Shown: piece after piece, positions 8,705-19,098 of the stretch
Layout: every line of letters starts with the position of its first letter
How positions within the stretch are numbered: the stretch's first letter is position 1
Assembly: GCA_021795795.1 (NCBI GenBank)
Contig: JAJYPA010000003.1
Coordinates: 26,229-90,228, forward strand
From: Pseudomonadota bacterium
GTDB lineage: Bacteria; Pseudomonadota; Gammaproteobacteria; Halothiobacillales; Halothiobacillaceae
Direction of reading: 5' to 3'
DNA length: 64,000 nucleotides
Made by a program: the position numbers and the translations under genes
The notes under the pieces: model-generated
Databases searched by the model: none
The model's input: the letters and a program-made list of their open reading frames with translations, nothing else
What the model was told of the DNA's origin: nothing

Positions 8705-9625
8705 CTATAATTCCGGCCAATGCCCACCCAGGATAGCCTGCGCCACCTTGTCGCTGAAGTAAGCGACCTTGGCGTTCTCATAGGGCTGGGTATCGTTTGC
8801 CGTCATCATCCGGTAATAGCCTGCGTAGATGGCAATCAGTTGGGCGGGCGTGTACCCCTCGACCTTCATTGGGTCGGGGTTATCACTGGCTAACTGCGCC
8901 AACTGCTTTTGCGTTAATTCCGCGATGTGCACGATGGCTTCGACAAGCAGATCCTTGCTGTGCGGTGGGGCTGTTTTTGCCAGGATGGCGGCCGCATCCG
9001 ACACCGCATTCGGGTGCGATTGAACCAGTGCGGCAACGTCATCGAGCATTTTTGCCGCCCCATGCAAGGCACGGCTGGCCGGTACCGGAAAGCCATTCCC
9101 GCCGGTGGATTCCACCTGCAGTTTGGCAATGGCGATAACGACACGCAGTCGGGGCAAATCCAGCTCACGCGCCCGACGATCGGCTATATCCAGCGAATTG
9201 GGCGTGATGGCCATGCCACTACCCAACCAGCGTTGCAGCGTGGTTGAGAGATTTTCCCGCTCGACGTACTGAAATTGCCCGATCGTCCAAGGTAAAATCT
9301 TGTCGGTGGGCACGTCGTTGACGACCTCCTTCGCGCGAGCCGTCGGTGCCGTCATGATTTGCTCGGAAGCACCCGACGGGCTGCAGGTACCATACATGGT
9401 CTTGTCTTCGCCGTTAACGACATCAGACAGGTTGATATTCACGGTGCCATCGGCATTGATGCGCTGGATAATGCCATCAGCGTAGCCGTCATCCAGCAGG
9501 TTCTCGGAATAAAGTGGAATGAATACCCGGTCGCCCACCTTGAAGCTGGCCGCAAAAGTAGTGCCGGCGGCCATCAGCGATAAACAGATGCCGGCAACAA
9601 AAGGAATGAATCGTGAATTTCTCAT
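8705..9625 (-). CDS. Exported protein of unknown function
   Basis: A 306-residue protein with a clear signal peptide (residues 1-25, SLMAAGTTFAA). After it comes a small beta-rich segment (SFKVGDRVFIPLYSENLLDDGYADG) that resembles a Tudor- or SH3-like fold; this is an impression only. The remainder is mostly helical, with RRARELDLPRLRVVIAIAKL and a C-terminal ILGGHWPEL. No catalytic motif was recognised. It converges on the cation-efflux gene and starts 34 bp from the 267-bp hairpin element that separates it from the next gene. Confidence 0.6.
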   Translation of the reverse strand: MRNSRFIPFVAGICLSLMAAGTTFAASFKVGDRVFIPLYSENLLDDGYADGIIQRINADGTVNINLSDVVNGEDKTMYGTCSPSGASEQIMTAPTARAKEVVNDVPTDKILPWTIGQFQYVERENLSTTLQRWLGSGMAITPNSLDIADRRARELDLPRLRVVIAIAKLQVESTGGNGFPVPASRALHGAAKMLDDVAALVQSHPNAVSDAAAILAKTAPPHSKDLLVEAIVHIAELTQKQLAQLASDNPDPMKVEGYTPAQLIAIYAGYYRMMTANDTQPYENAKVAYFSDKVAQAILGGHWPEL

Positions 9626-9658
9626 ATGACGCTCTTAATCTCACCGTGAATTGGTTCC

Positions 9659-9925
9659 AGTGTACTGTTTCGCTCTTGGAGGTGCTTTCAGAGCCCTCCG
9701 AATGCGCCAGGACAAGGCGCCGTACGCAGGCAATGGCCATGCCCTTGGCAAGCACGGCAACGCCGTCATGGCGCATTCGGAGGACTCCCTTCGGGCGAGC
9801 CGCTGGCCGATCATCTGCGGTGTTGCGCCCGCTTGCAAGGGGGTGGCCCTTGCGGCGCGAGCGCGCCTTGCATCTAATCGGCCAGCGACTCGCTGAATGT
9901 ACCTCCAAGAACGAAACAGTACACT
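9659..9925. repeat. 267-bp element with 25-bp terminal inverted repeats and two internal hairpins
   Basis: The ends 9659-9683 and 9901-9925 are inverted copies matching at 24 of 25 positions. Inside are two further inverted pairs: TCCGAATGCGCCA at 9697-9709 with 9769-9781 (perfect), and 9796-9811 with 9877-9892 (15 of 16). The element therefore folds as a long stem carrying two side hairpins on either strand. It encodes no transposase, and no target-site duplication is visible. It fills almost the whole gap between two divergent genes and ends 6 bp before the start codon at 9932. Confidence 0.75.
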
Positions 9926-9931
9926 AAGCAG

Positions 9932-10693
9932 ATGACACTGAAAAAACTATCCGTGCGCGATGCCTGGGGGCTGATCGAAGTCATCGAAAGCGCCGGGGAA
10001 ATCACTCTGCACTTCGGCAACCACACCGCACAATCCGGCTGGTATCCCGCTCAGCCGACCGAACTGGCCTTCGGTTACTACCGCGCCTTGCTCGTGGGGC
10101 TGGTTCTGCACCCCGATCCACGCCGCCTTAATTTGTATGGTCTGGGTGGCGGCGTGCTGGCGCGATATTTATTGGAATATACCGATATTTCCGTTCACGC
10201 GCACGATCTTCGCCCCACACTCGCGCCCATCGCCCAGCAATACTTCGGGCTGGATCTCGATCATCCCCGCTTGCAGCTCCAATTTGGCGACATTTGCGCG
10301 AGCGATGAACTGGAAGCCATTCCGGTAGCGGATATCATCTGGGTCGATATTTTCGATGAACAGGGCATGGTGCCAATCCCGACGCGCAGCCTGGCGCAAT
10401 TGGCTTCGCAACTGGGCGAAAACGGCATTCTGTGCATCAATATCTGGCGCAATGAACTGGGCGACGTAACAGATCTGACCCGCGCACTGGAACGTTTTTT
10501 CGCGCCCGATCCGCTCACGTTGCACGTACCCGATCGATACAACACCGTGCTTTGCTATCGCGTGGAACCCTGGGCACAGGATGATTTGCTGCAAAGCCAC
10601 GGACGCATCAAGCGCTTTTCACCCCCGGTACAGGAAACACTCAGGGAAGGGCTGGGATGGCTGCAACCCCTGCCCCAACGACGTTCTCGTTAA
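9932..10693 (+). CDS. Spermidine synthase-like aminopropyl/methyltransferase-fold protein
   Basis: A 253-residue Rossmann-fold protein of the spermidine-synthase superfamily. GLGGGVLARYLLE is the nucleotide-binding loop, ARLQ-type spacing leads to VADIIWVDIFDEQG (the catalytic Asp region), and GILCINIWRNEL follows. Proteins of this kind are often of unknown substrate, and the polyamine residues of SpeE are not obvious, so true spermidine synthesis is uncertain. No S-adenosylmethionine decarboxylase is nearby. No good ribosome-binding site precedes the ATG, which lies just after the 267-bp element. Confidence 0.7.
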   Translation: MTLKKLSVRDAWGLIEVIESAGEITLHFGNHTAQSGWYPAQPTELAFGYYRALLVGLVLHPDPRRLNLYGLGGGVLARYLLEYTDISVHAHDLRPTLAPIAQQYFGLDLDHPRLQLQFGDICASDELEAIPVADIIWVDIFDEQGMVPIPTRSLAQLASQLGENGILCINIWRNELGDVTDLTRALERFFAPDPLTLHVPDRYNTVLCYRVEPWAQDDLLQSHGRIKRFSPPVQETLREGLGWLQPLPQRRSR

Positions 10694-10726
10694 AAAATCT
10701 TCAGCAATCCAATTCAAAGACTTAGA

Positions 10727-11203
10727 TTACAGCGCCGCGAGCACCGCCTCGGCGGATGAATTGGCAAGCCCAGATTCGTCCACCCCAAGCCATTCGACCA
10801 CACCATTTTTCACGATCATGGCGTAGCGCTTGGAGCGTATACCCATGGCACCATTGCTCATATCTCGCTCCATGCCCAACGCGCGGGTGAATGCCCCATT
10901 GCCGTCGGAAACCATGCGTACCGAATCACCCACGTTCAGGTGCTCGCCCCAGAACTTCATCACGAAGGGATCATTGACCGCAACGCAGAAAATATCGTCA
11001 ATGCCTTTTGCCCGAATCTCCTCGTTGTGCATTAAAAAACCGGGCACATGCGCGTCCGAACAGGTAGGGGTAAATGCGCCCGGCACGGCAAACAGCACGA
11101 TGCGTTGTGCAGCCGTCAATTCTGTGACAGAACAACCATTCAAGCCCTGCTCACCCCGGTAGTACAAGGTGGCTTCCGGCAGTTTTTGTCCGACTTCGAT
11201 CAT
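10727..11203 (-). CDS. Peroxiredoxin (Prx5-like, AhpC/TSA-redoxin family)
   Basis: A 158-residue thiol peroxidase. The active site PGAFTPTCSDAHVPGF contains the peroxidatic cysteine C48, with the T-x2-C arrangement of the Prx5 subfamily. Additional cysteines at C24 and near residue 73 could resolve the disulfide or be glutathionylated. It reduces hydrogen and alkyl peroxides; with gshA and gshB in the same window, glutathione and glutaredoxin are plausible reductants. It follows thiC on the minus strand but is separated from it by a terminator. Confidence 0.9.
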   Translation of the reverse strand: MIEVGQKLPEATLYYRGEQGLNGCSVTELTAAQRIVLFAVPGAFTPTCSDAHVPGFLMHNEEIRAKGIDDIFCVAVNDPFVMKFWGEHLNVGDSVRMVSDGNGAFTRALGMERDMSNGAMGIRSKRYAMIVKNGVVEWLGVDESGLANSSAEAVLAAL

Positions 11204-11235
11204 GGCTCAATCTCCCGTACATTGTGCTTTTACAG

Positions 11236-11264
11236 AAAAAACCCGCGTCCGATTGAACGCGGGT
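11236..11264 (-). terminator. Intrinsic terminator after thiC
   Basis: An 8-bp perfect stem (ACCCGCGT at 11241-11248 with ACGCGGGT at 11257-11264) is followed on the minus strand by a T-run. It lies between the thiC stop and the peroxiredoxin start. Confidence 0.85.
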
Positions 11265-11288
11265 CACAGGTTACTTCTCGGCATTCGA

Positions 11289-13196
<1,908 letters not shown>

Positions 13197-13235
13197 TTAA
13201 TGAGTGACTTGCAGGCGAGGAAGGGCGCAGGACTT

Positions 13236-13323
13236 AACGGCCGACTTCCCTCCGCCGGTGCAAGCCGGATCAGGTTCCAAGGGACTCTCTCAGCGACACA
13301 CAAAACATGTGCCGCACCCCCAG
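13236..13323 (-). ncRNA. TPP riboswitch (THI element) controlling thiC
   Basis: Read on the minus strand, the leader contains GGGGGTGC, CTGAGAGAGTCCC, GAACCTGATCCGG and CACCGGCGGAGGGAAG in the order of the thi-box. CTGAGA and ACCTGATC/CGGCG-GGGAAG are the pyrophosphate- and pyrimidine-sensing cores. It ends about 60 bp before the thiC start, so control is probably by exposure of the ribosome site or by premature termination in the linker. Confidence 0.93.
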
Positions 13324-13337
13324 TCGATGAAAGAGAA

Positions 13338-13365
13338 CGTATATCAGGCGAGGTCAAAAGTCCAA
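13338..13365 (-). promoter_or_regulatory. Candidate sigma-70 promoter for thiC
   Basis: On the minus strand TTGGAC (13360-13365) and TATACG (13338-13343) are separated by 16 bp, which would start transcription about 8 bp before the riboswitch. Position supports it; the hexamers are moderate. Confidence 0.5.
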
Positions 13366-13414
13366 CGAGAATAGAGGCACGACGATTATTTTGAACCGCA
13401 AACACCCCAGTCGA

Positions 13415-13442
13415 TTGACAACCGTTAAAAACTGGCTAATCC
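13415..13442 (+). promoter_or_regulatory. Candidate promoter and operator of the toxin-antitoxin pair
   Basis: TTGACA at 13415-13420 is followed after 16 bp by TAATCC. Two direct GCTAAT copies (13435-13440 and 13445-13450) overlap the -10 region and could be sites for the autoregulating antitoxin. The antitoxin start lies 33 bp downstream. Confidence 0.45.
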
Positions 13443-13474
13443 TAGCTAATGCGTATGAGCAGAGGAAGAACCCT

Positions 13475-13717
13475 ATGTCTTCGGTAAACATGCTGGAAGC
13501 CAAATCCACACTTTCCCGTCTGGTCGAAGCGATTGAACAAGGTCGGGAGCGCGAAATCATCATCGCCCGCCATGGCCGCCCAGCTGCCAAGCTCGTCCCC
13601 ATCGATACACTTGAAGGCCAGCGAATAGGTATCGCCAAAGGATTGTTTGAAGTTCCAGAAACGATCGACGCACATAACGATCTTGTGCGGGCTTTGTTTA
13701 CTGACCCGAATTCATAA
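13475..13717 (+). CDS. Phd/YefM-family antitoxin
   Basis: An 80-residue antitoxin with the N-terminal Phd/YefM DNA-binding fold (NMLEAKSTLSRLVEAIEQ, then IIIARHGRPAAKLVPID). The C-terminal tail, about 35 residues, would wrap the toxin. The ATG at 13475 has GAGGAAG 6-13 bases upstream; an open frame extends further upstream but looks noncoding. It pairs with the PIN-domain toxin 34 bp downstream and, as usual in the family, probably represses its own promoter. Confidence 0.88.
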   Translation: MSSVNMLEAKSTLSRLVEAIEQGREREIIIARHGRPAAKLVPIDTLEGQRIGIAKGLFEVPETIDAHNDLVRALFTDPNS

Positions 13718-13751
13718 ACCAAATACCGGGCACTGAAGGCAATAGCGCCAA

Positions 13752-14138
13752 ATGAACCTCCTACTCGACACCCACGTCGCACTGTGGGCCATCACGGACG
13801 ACCCCCGTCTTCCCAGCGACGCGCGAGATCGTATTCAATCACCCAAAACAACCGTATGGATCAGTGCGGCCACGCTTTGGGAAATTGCCATTAAATTTTC
13901 ACTTGGCAGGGGTGATATGCCCATATCGAGCCACGATGCTTTGCGTTATTTTCAGGATTCGGGCTACCGCTTCTTACCGATCGACGCTGAACATACCATC
14001 GCTATGAAAACACTCTTGCCGCACCACCAGGATCCATTTGATCGCATTTTGGTCGCACAGGCACTCACTGAGCCCATGCGCCTGATGACACACGACAAAA
14101 CCGTCGCCCGTTACAGCGATACCATTATTCTTATTTAG
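13752..14138 (+). CDS. vapC: PIN-domain ribonuclease toxin (VapC-like)
   Basis: A 128-residue PIN-domain protein. The acidic metal-binding residues are visible in LLLDTHVALW (first Asp), LWEIAIK (Glu) and DPFDRILVAQA (paired Asp), with a C-terminal Asp in MTHDKTV. VapC-like toxins cleave tRNA or rRNA. It follows the Phd/YefM antitoxin in the same direction and has the normal family length, so the system looks intact. Confidence 0.88.
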   Translation: MNLLLDTHVALWAITDDPRLPSDARDRIQSPKTTVWISAATLWEIAIKFSLGRGDMPISSHDALRYFQDSGYRFLPIDAEHTIAMKTLLPHHQDPFDRILVAQALTEPMRLMTHDKTVARYSDTIILI

Positions 14139-14290
14139 ATTAAGACCAATGATGCTTCGTCAGGAATCATGGTCATAGCCGCCCGCATTCGGTATATTGG
14201 CGGGCTGATTGACCATTCGATCCGAAGGTTTTCCGGCCGGATCGAAGCCGAACACTATTCGACAGGCATAAATAAACAGGATCCTCCCGC

Positions 14291-14956
14291 ATGATGGCTT
14301 TTGATACTGAACGCGCCCGCTTCAATATGGTTGAGCAACAAATTCGCCCCTGGGATGTGCTGGACAAACGGGTACTCGACACCCTGTTCAAGATTCCACG
14401 CGAACATTTTGTACCCGCTGAACAGCGCCAATTCGCCTTCTCTGATATCGCGCTGCCGATCGGCCACGGCGAAACCATGTTGCCGCCCGTTGTTGAAGGC
14501 CGAATTCTGCAATCATTGGCCGTAGCACCCAACGAGCGCGTACTGGAAATCGGCACGGGGAGCGGATTCTTCACCGCCTGCCTGGCTCATTTGGGGCAAA
14601 GCGTCCACACCGTCGATATTTACTCCGATTTCACCCAATCGGCCGCGGAGAAACTCGCCGCGCTGGGCATTGAACGCGTGGTGCTCGAAACCGGTGATGC
14701 CGTCAACGGCTGGGCTGGCAACGAACGCTTTGATGTGATCGTGCTCACCGGAGCCGTGCAACGCATTCCCGAATCCTATCGGCAGCAGCTCAATGTCGGT
14801 GGCCGTTTGTTTGCCATCGTCGGACCTGAACAGAACATGTCCGCCACCATGGTGACACGCCAAGCAAACGATCAGTTCGATACACAGAACCTGTTTGAAA
14901 CATACACACGCTATCTCAAAGGGGCAGAACCCAAACCACAGTTCTCGTTTGCGTGA
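14291..14956 (+). CDS. Protein-L-isoaspartate O-methyltransferase family protein
   Basis: A 221-residue class I SAM-dependent methyltransferase of the Pcm family. N-terminal NMVEQQIRPWDVLD and PREHFVP precede the SAM loop VLEIGTGSGFFTACLA (about residues 80-95). It lacks the full isoaspartate-site signature of E. coli Pcm, so it belongs to the Pcm-like group commonly encoded just upstream of tolC. Repair activity is therefore not certain. The first of two ATGs is used because AGGA lies 8 bases upstream. The tolC gene follows after a 300-bp repeat-containing gap. Confidence 0.82.
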   Translation: MMAFDTERARFNMVEQQIRPWDVLDKRVLDTLFKIPREHFVPAEQRQFAFSDIALPIGHGETMLPPVVEGRILQSLAVAPNERVLEIGTGSGFFTACLAHLGQSVHTVDIYSDFTQSAAEKLAALGIERVVLETGDAVNGWAGNERFDVIVLTGAVQRIPESYRQQLNVGGRLFAIVGPEQNMSATMVTRQANDQFDTQNLFETYTRYLKGAEPKPQFSFA

Positions 14957-14996
14957 GTAGCAACCGGATTCGGCATCAGGCATCTATGGAAACTAT

Positions 14997-15152
14997 GCTA
15001 AATCCCCCTCGTTCCCCTTTTTACAAAGGGGATGCGTTTTTGTTTGAAGCCGGGCTGATTTACTCCCCTTCTTACATGGGGGAAGCGCCTATGCTTGAAG
15101 CTGGGCTGATTCCCCCCCTTGAAAAAAGGGGGGCCGGGGGATTTACCGGGCC
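14997..15152. repeat. C-rich/G-rich hairpin repeat, partly tandem
   Basis: This intergenic stretch holds three C-run/G-run hairpins (starting near 15002, 15063 and 15112). Between them TTGAAGCCGGGCTGATT at 15044-15060 recurs as TTGAAGCTGGGCTGATT at 15095-15111 (one mismatch, 51-bp period). The first hairpin resembles 52619-52643. It is a dispersed non-coding repeat with two tandem units before tolC. Confidence 0.7.
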
Positions 15153-15264
15153 ACACCCGTTGCCCGATGGAATTTCTGCATTTGCGCAGAGAATATCTAC
15201 CCATCCAGGCTCTCTTTGAGCTAGTGTACTGATAGCTGGCTAATAATATGATGAGGAATTAACC

Positions 15265-16749
15265 ATGACGAGTCACCTCCACCCCCGTCGGTTGAAAAAA
15301 ACCGTACTGGCAGCGCTTGTGGTCATCGGCGCGTATGGCTCACCCGCTTTTTCAGCCAACCTGATGGATATCGTCACACTAGCAGAACAGAACGATCAAA
15401 CGCTGCTTGCAGCTCAGCAGAAGCGGTTATCCATTCAGGAAAACACCCCCATTGCACGATCAAATCTGCTACCGCAAATTGGCGCCAGTGCAGGTTTGAA
15501 CTACAACCGAACCGAGATCAAATCAAATGGCATCCCCAATGCGCCCACGGTCATCGAAGGCAGTGGCCGCAACCTCGGACTGAGCCTGAACCAGGTAATT
15601 TACAATCGGATCGATAATCTCAATCTGGGCATTGCCGATCTGCAAGCCAAACAGGCCGACATCGACTACGCATCCGCCCAGCAGGATCTGCTCTTGCGGG
15701 CCAGCACAGCCTACTTCGCCGTGCTGCAAGCCAATGCCAGCCTACAACTGGCGGTTGCGAGTCAAAAGGCATTCAAAAATCAGTTGGAGCAAGCCCAAAA
15801 ACGCTATGAAGTGGGCCTCGTGGCCGTTACCGACGTAGCCAATGCACAGGCCAATTACGATAAGGCCAACGCCGATATCATCGCTGCGCGAAATGCGCTT
15901 GAGAATGCCCAATCCCTACTTGCGACCATCACCGGCAAACTGCCCGCCGAGCTTGATGATGTCCGGACAAGCCTTTCAACACCCAGCCCGGATCCCGCCA
16001 ATCCCGAAGAGTGGATTAATCTGGCAACTAAACAGAATATCTCGCTCCAAAGCGCCCAAATCGGCGGCCAGATCAGCCAGGAGAATATCGCCATCAACCG
16101 CGCAGCCCGAATGCCCACGGTCGATCTGACCGGGCAATACGGCTACAACAGCACACTAAGTCAGTTCAATGGCCGACAATCCAGCAACCTGGCCGCCAGC
16201 ATTGGCCTACAAGTTTCCGTACCGCTTTATACCGGCGGACGGATCAATGCCAAGTCACGTCAGGCTGCCTACCAATATCAGCAAACACAGAACGAAATCG
16301 AAAACCTGCGCCGCACCGTGCAACAGGGCACAGCCAACGATTACCGGGGTGTGATCACCAGCATCAGCGAAATAACCGCGTATGGGCAATCGGTAGAATC
16401 CGCCCGTACCAGCCTGGCCGCAACCGAAGCTGGTTATCAGGTTGGCACCCGCACCATTGTCGATGTACTCAATGCGCAGATTCAGGTGTTCAGCGCCATG
16501 GCGAACTTCTTGAATGCCCGCTACAGCTACCTGACGAACTACCTCAAACTCAAAGCGGATACGGGCCAGCTTTCACTCGATGACATCAAGGCCGTCAACG
16601 CCCAGCTCGTGCCGGGCAAAATCAACGCCCTGATTGCACCACTGATGAACAGCGGGAAGGAAAGCTCAAAATCCCAACAGCAAATGATCGAGCGCGTCAT
16701 CCAACGTGCGGCAAAAACGGTCGAGTCCAAAGCGGCAGATCAACACTAA
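15265..16749 (+). CDS. tolC: TolC-family outer-membrane efflux channel
   Basis: A 494-residue TolC protein: signal peptide (about residues 1-30, ending SPAFSAN), then two repeats of the OEP fold with long amphipathic helices, for example VVEGS-type beta strands and AVASQKAFKNQLEQAQKRYE. SLNQVIYNRID and LQVSVPLYTGGRINAKSRQA are the paired outer-membrane strands. TolC forms the trimeric exit duct for type I secretion and RND or ABC efflux pumps. The ATG has GAGGAA 8 bases upstream. No pump genes are adjacent. Confidence 0.93.
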   Translation: MTSHLHPRRLKKTVLAALVVIGAYGSPAFSANLMDIVTLAEQNDQTLLAAQQKRLSIQENTPIARSNLLPQIGASAGLNYNRTEIKSNGIPNAPTVIEGSGRNLGLSLNQVIYNRIDNLNLGIADLQAKQADIDYASAQQDLLLRASTAYFAVLQANASLQLAVASQKAFKNQLEQAQKRYEVGLVAVTDVANAQANYDKANADIIAARNALENAQSLLATITGKLPAELDDVRTSLSTPSPDPANPEEWINLATKQNISLQSAQIGGQISQENIAINRAARMPTVDLTGQYGYNSTLSQFNGRQSSNLAASIGLQVSVPLYTGGRINAKSRQAAYQYQQTQNEIENLRRTVQQGTANDYRGVITSISEITAYGQSVESARTSLAATEAGYQVGTRTIVDVLNAQIQVFSAMANFLNARYSYLTNYLKLKADTGQLSLDDIKAVNAQLVPGKINALIAPLMNSGKESSKSQQQMIERVIQRAAKTVESKAADQH

Positions 16750-16771
16750 ATCTGAGTCACGCCAAACCCCC

Positions 16772-17485
16772 ATGTCCGCCGCAACTCATCCCATTCGCGC
16801 TATGATCCTTGCCGCGGGCCGGGGCGAACGCCTACGGCCACTCACCGATCACATCCCCAAGCCGCTCATCCCCATACAAGGCAAACCGCTGATCGTTCAC
16901 CACATCGAACGACTGGCCAAGGCGGGCATCACCGACATCGTCATCAACCTCAACCATTTGGCCGAACAAATCCCCGCCGCGTTGGGTGATGGCAGCCGCT
17001 GGCAGGTTCGCCTACACTACTCATGGGAAAACCACCTGCCCGAAGCCCTGGAAACCGCAGGCGGCATTCGCCATGCCGTGGCGCTGCTCAGTGACACCTT
17101 TATTCTGGTCAATGGCGACATCTTCACCGATTTCCCGTTTGAAGAATTGCTCAACAACCCTCTCAACCCTGAAACCGATTTTCGACTGGTGATGGTCGCC
17201 AACCCCAAACATCACCCCAAGGGCGATTTTTCGCTTGACCAACAACGACTGGGATTGTGCCCGGCAGACACGCAGGAAGCGGCCACCTGCCTCACCTATG
17301 CCGGCATCGGCCTCTATCAAAAATCGATGTTTTCCGGATTACCCGAAGGACGACGCGCGCTTGGGACGCTGTTACGGGAAAAAATCGCCGCCCAGCGTGG
17401 GCAAGGGCAAGTATTTTCTGGCTTGTGGATTGATGTCGGCACTCAAGAGCGACTGGAACAGGCCGAGCATTCAAATCTCAGATGA
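16772..17485 (+). CDS. murU: Sugar-1-phosphate nucleotidyltransferase, MurU-like
   Basis: A 237-residue nucleotidyltransferase with N-terminal MILAAGRGERLRPLT, the lysine-containing KPLIPI and NGDIFTDF metal-binding aspartate. This size and the absence of a C-terminal extension fit MurU, which makes UDP-MurNAc from MurNAc-1-phosphate in the peptidoglycan recycling route of Pseudomonas and relatives. The usual partner kinase AmgK is not adjacent, so a related hexose-1-phosphate transferase cannot be excluded. It starts 22 bp after tolC. Confidence 0.78.
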   Translation: MSAATHPIRAMILAAGRGERLRPLTDHIPKPLIPIQGKPLIVHHIERLAKAGITDIVINLNHLAEQIPAALGDGSRWQVRLHYSWENHLPEALETAGGIRHAVALLSDTFILVNGDIFTDFPFEELLNNPLNPETDFRLVMVANPKHHPKGDFSLDQQRLGLCPADTQEAATCLTYAGIGLYQKSMFSGLPEGRRALGTLLREKIAAQRGQGQVFSGLWIDVGTQERLEQAEHSNLR

Positions 17486-17513
17486 AGACCAGATAAACAG
17501 GATGGTTCAAACG

Positions 17514-18917
17514 CTAATACGCGTTTTTGTGAACAAACCCACGGAACACCGTGAGAAATATGATTTTTATATCAAAGGCCAATGACCAGTTTTCGATATA
17601 GAACAGATCGTACTCAATGCGCTTTTGCATTTTATCCAGAGTATCCGTCTCGCCTCGCCAGCCATTGATTTGTGCCCAGCCCGTGATGCCCGGCTTCACC
17701 TTGTGGCGAAGCATATAGCCATCGATTTGAGACTTATAGATTTCGTTATGCTCAACCGCATGTGGACGCGGGCCGACAATGGACATCCGGCCTTGCAGCA
17801 CATTAATGAATTGCGGCAACTCATCCAGACTCGTCCTTCGCAAGAAGGCACCAAAGCGGGTTACACGGCTATCGCCCTTCACAGCCTGGGGAACATCCCC
17901 TTCTTCATCCGCGCCATCTTTCATGCTGCGGAATTTATAAATAGTAAAGGGCTGTCCATCCCAGCCATGCCGTTTTTGCTTGTACAGCACCGGCCCTTTG
18001 GAGCTGAGCTTCACCCCCAAGGCAATCACGAGAAGCAGCGGACTGATGACCAGCAAGATCAAGAGCGCCAATACCCGATCTTCTAAGCCTTTTACTAACC
18101 GATTCGCCCCGGTCATAGGTGAAGCCGATAGGTCGATCATCGGCACATCCATAATCTCGGACACGCCATGATTAATCAAAAACAAGCCGAACAAATCCGG
18201 CACGAAACGCACATTGGCCGTCGAAAATCTCAAATTTTCTAGAACGCCTTTCAACTGCTGGCTTTGATCCAGCGGCATAGCAATCCACACTTCATCGATC
18301 TGATGCGATGACACATAATCGAACAACTCGTTCAGCGGATGAATCTCATGCCCGGCGATACCCATATCATCAGGGCGCTCACCAAACACACCCACCACAT
18401 CAAAACCGGCCCAGCCTTCTTTTTCTGCACGGTTGATCAGATTCAATGCCTGGGGGCCGCAGCCCACAACCACGGCCTTGCGATGGTTAATCCCTCGCTG
18501 ACGCAGACCACGCAAAACGAAATACACTGCCACCCGTTCGATGGCCAATGCCAAGCCGCTGACGAGCCACCACTGAGCCAACCAGAGCCGAGAGAAGGTT
18601 TCCGCTTCCTTCACCAACACCAGTGAAATCAGCAGGATCATCAACACCAACGACCAGGCACCCACCACGCGCAGTGCAGGGGAAGCCAAGCCTCTTGCGC
18701 GCCATGAGTCGTACACACCCAGCAATGGAAAAACCAATGCCACGAGCAGGCCGCCGATCACCATCAAGGTCCCGTAGGCGGCTGGCAGATTGGACACGTC
18801 CCCACCAAAACGCAGCCAAAACGCGAACAAGCCACCCAATCCGACCAACAGCACATCCAAAGTGCGCGTGACCGCCGAGATCAAAGCCGAATGTGAGCGT
18901 AAAAGCGCAGTGGACAT
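17514..18917 (-). CDS. Undecaprenyl-phosphate hexose-1-phosphate transferase (WcaJ/PssY-type initiating glycosyltransferase)
   Basis: A 467-residue polyisoprenyl-phosphate hexose-1-phosphate transferase. It has four N-terminal membrane helices, a central Rossmann-like domain ([13 protein letters not shown]), one further membrane segment ([18 protein letters not shown]) and the C-terminal catalytic domain with [17 protein letters not shown] and [14 protein letters not shown]. Such enzymes attach the first sugar to undecaprenyl phosphate at the inner membrane. It is the last gene of the minus-strand polysaccharide locus; the sugar transferred (glucose or galactose) is not predictable. Confidence 0.9.
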   Translation of the reverse strand: MSTALLRSHSALISAVTRTLDVLLVGLGGLFAFWLRFGGDVSNLPAAYGTLMVIGGLLVALVFPLLGVYDSWRARGLASPALRVVGAWSLVLMILLISLVLVKEAETFSRLWLAQWWLVSGLALAIERVAVYFVLRGLRQRGINHRKAVVVGCGPQALNLINRAEKEGWAGFDVVGVFGERPDDMGIAGHEIHPLNELFDYVSSHQIDEVWIAMPLDQSQQLKGVLENLRFSTANVRFVPDLFGLFLINHGVSEIMDVPMIDLSASPMTGANRLVKGLEDRVLALLILLVISPLLLVIALGVKLSSKGPVLYKQKRHGWDGQPFTIYKFRSMKDGADEEGDVPQAVKGDSRVTRFGAFLRRTSLDELPQFINVLQGRMSIVGPRPHAVEHNEIYKSQIDGYMLRHKVKPGITGWAQINGWRGETDTLDKMQKRIEYDLFYIENWSLAFDIKIIFLTVFRGFVHKNAY

Positions 18918-19010
18918 AAATTGAAGATAACCTAACAGTTTAAGCAGTTACCCAATACAAACACTTAACCACGCAAGGAAAGCGCTCACAACAGCAGTTC
19001 CCGGCCTAGC

Positions 19011-19095
19011 AGCCTGTCGGACTTTAAGGAATTGGCTGCGAATCCAGCTAAACGATGCAAATTTCATCGCTTTTTGGGGCAATCGAGCCTGCTAT
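19011..19095. repeat. Possible dispersed intergenic repeat
   Basis: The stretch between the initiating transferase and the next glycosyltransferase contains CAGCCTGTCGGACTT and TCATCGCTTTTTGGGG. I recall similar strings as recurrent intergenic sequence in related genomes. No internal symmetry proves it here, so this is a weak call. Confidence 0.25.
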
Positions 19096-19098
19096 TAC

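Noticed and set aside
9613..9927. Overlapping open frames on both strands within the 267-bp element
   Set aside because: Their residues are dictated by inverted repeats; no start site or domain supports translation.
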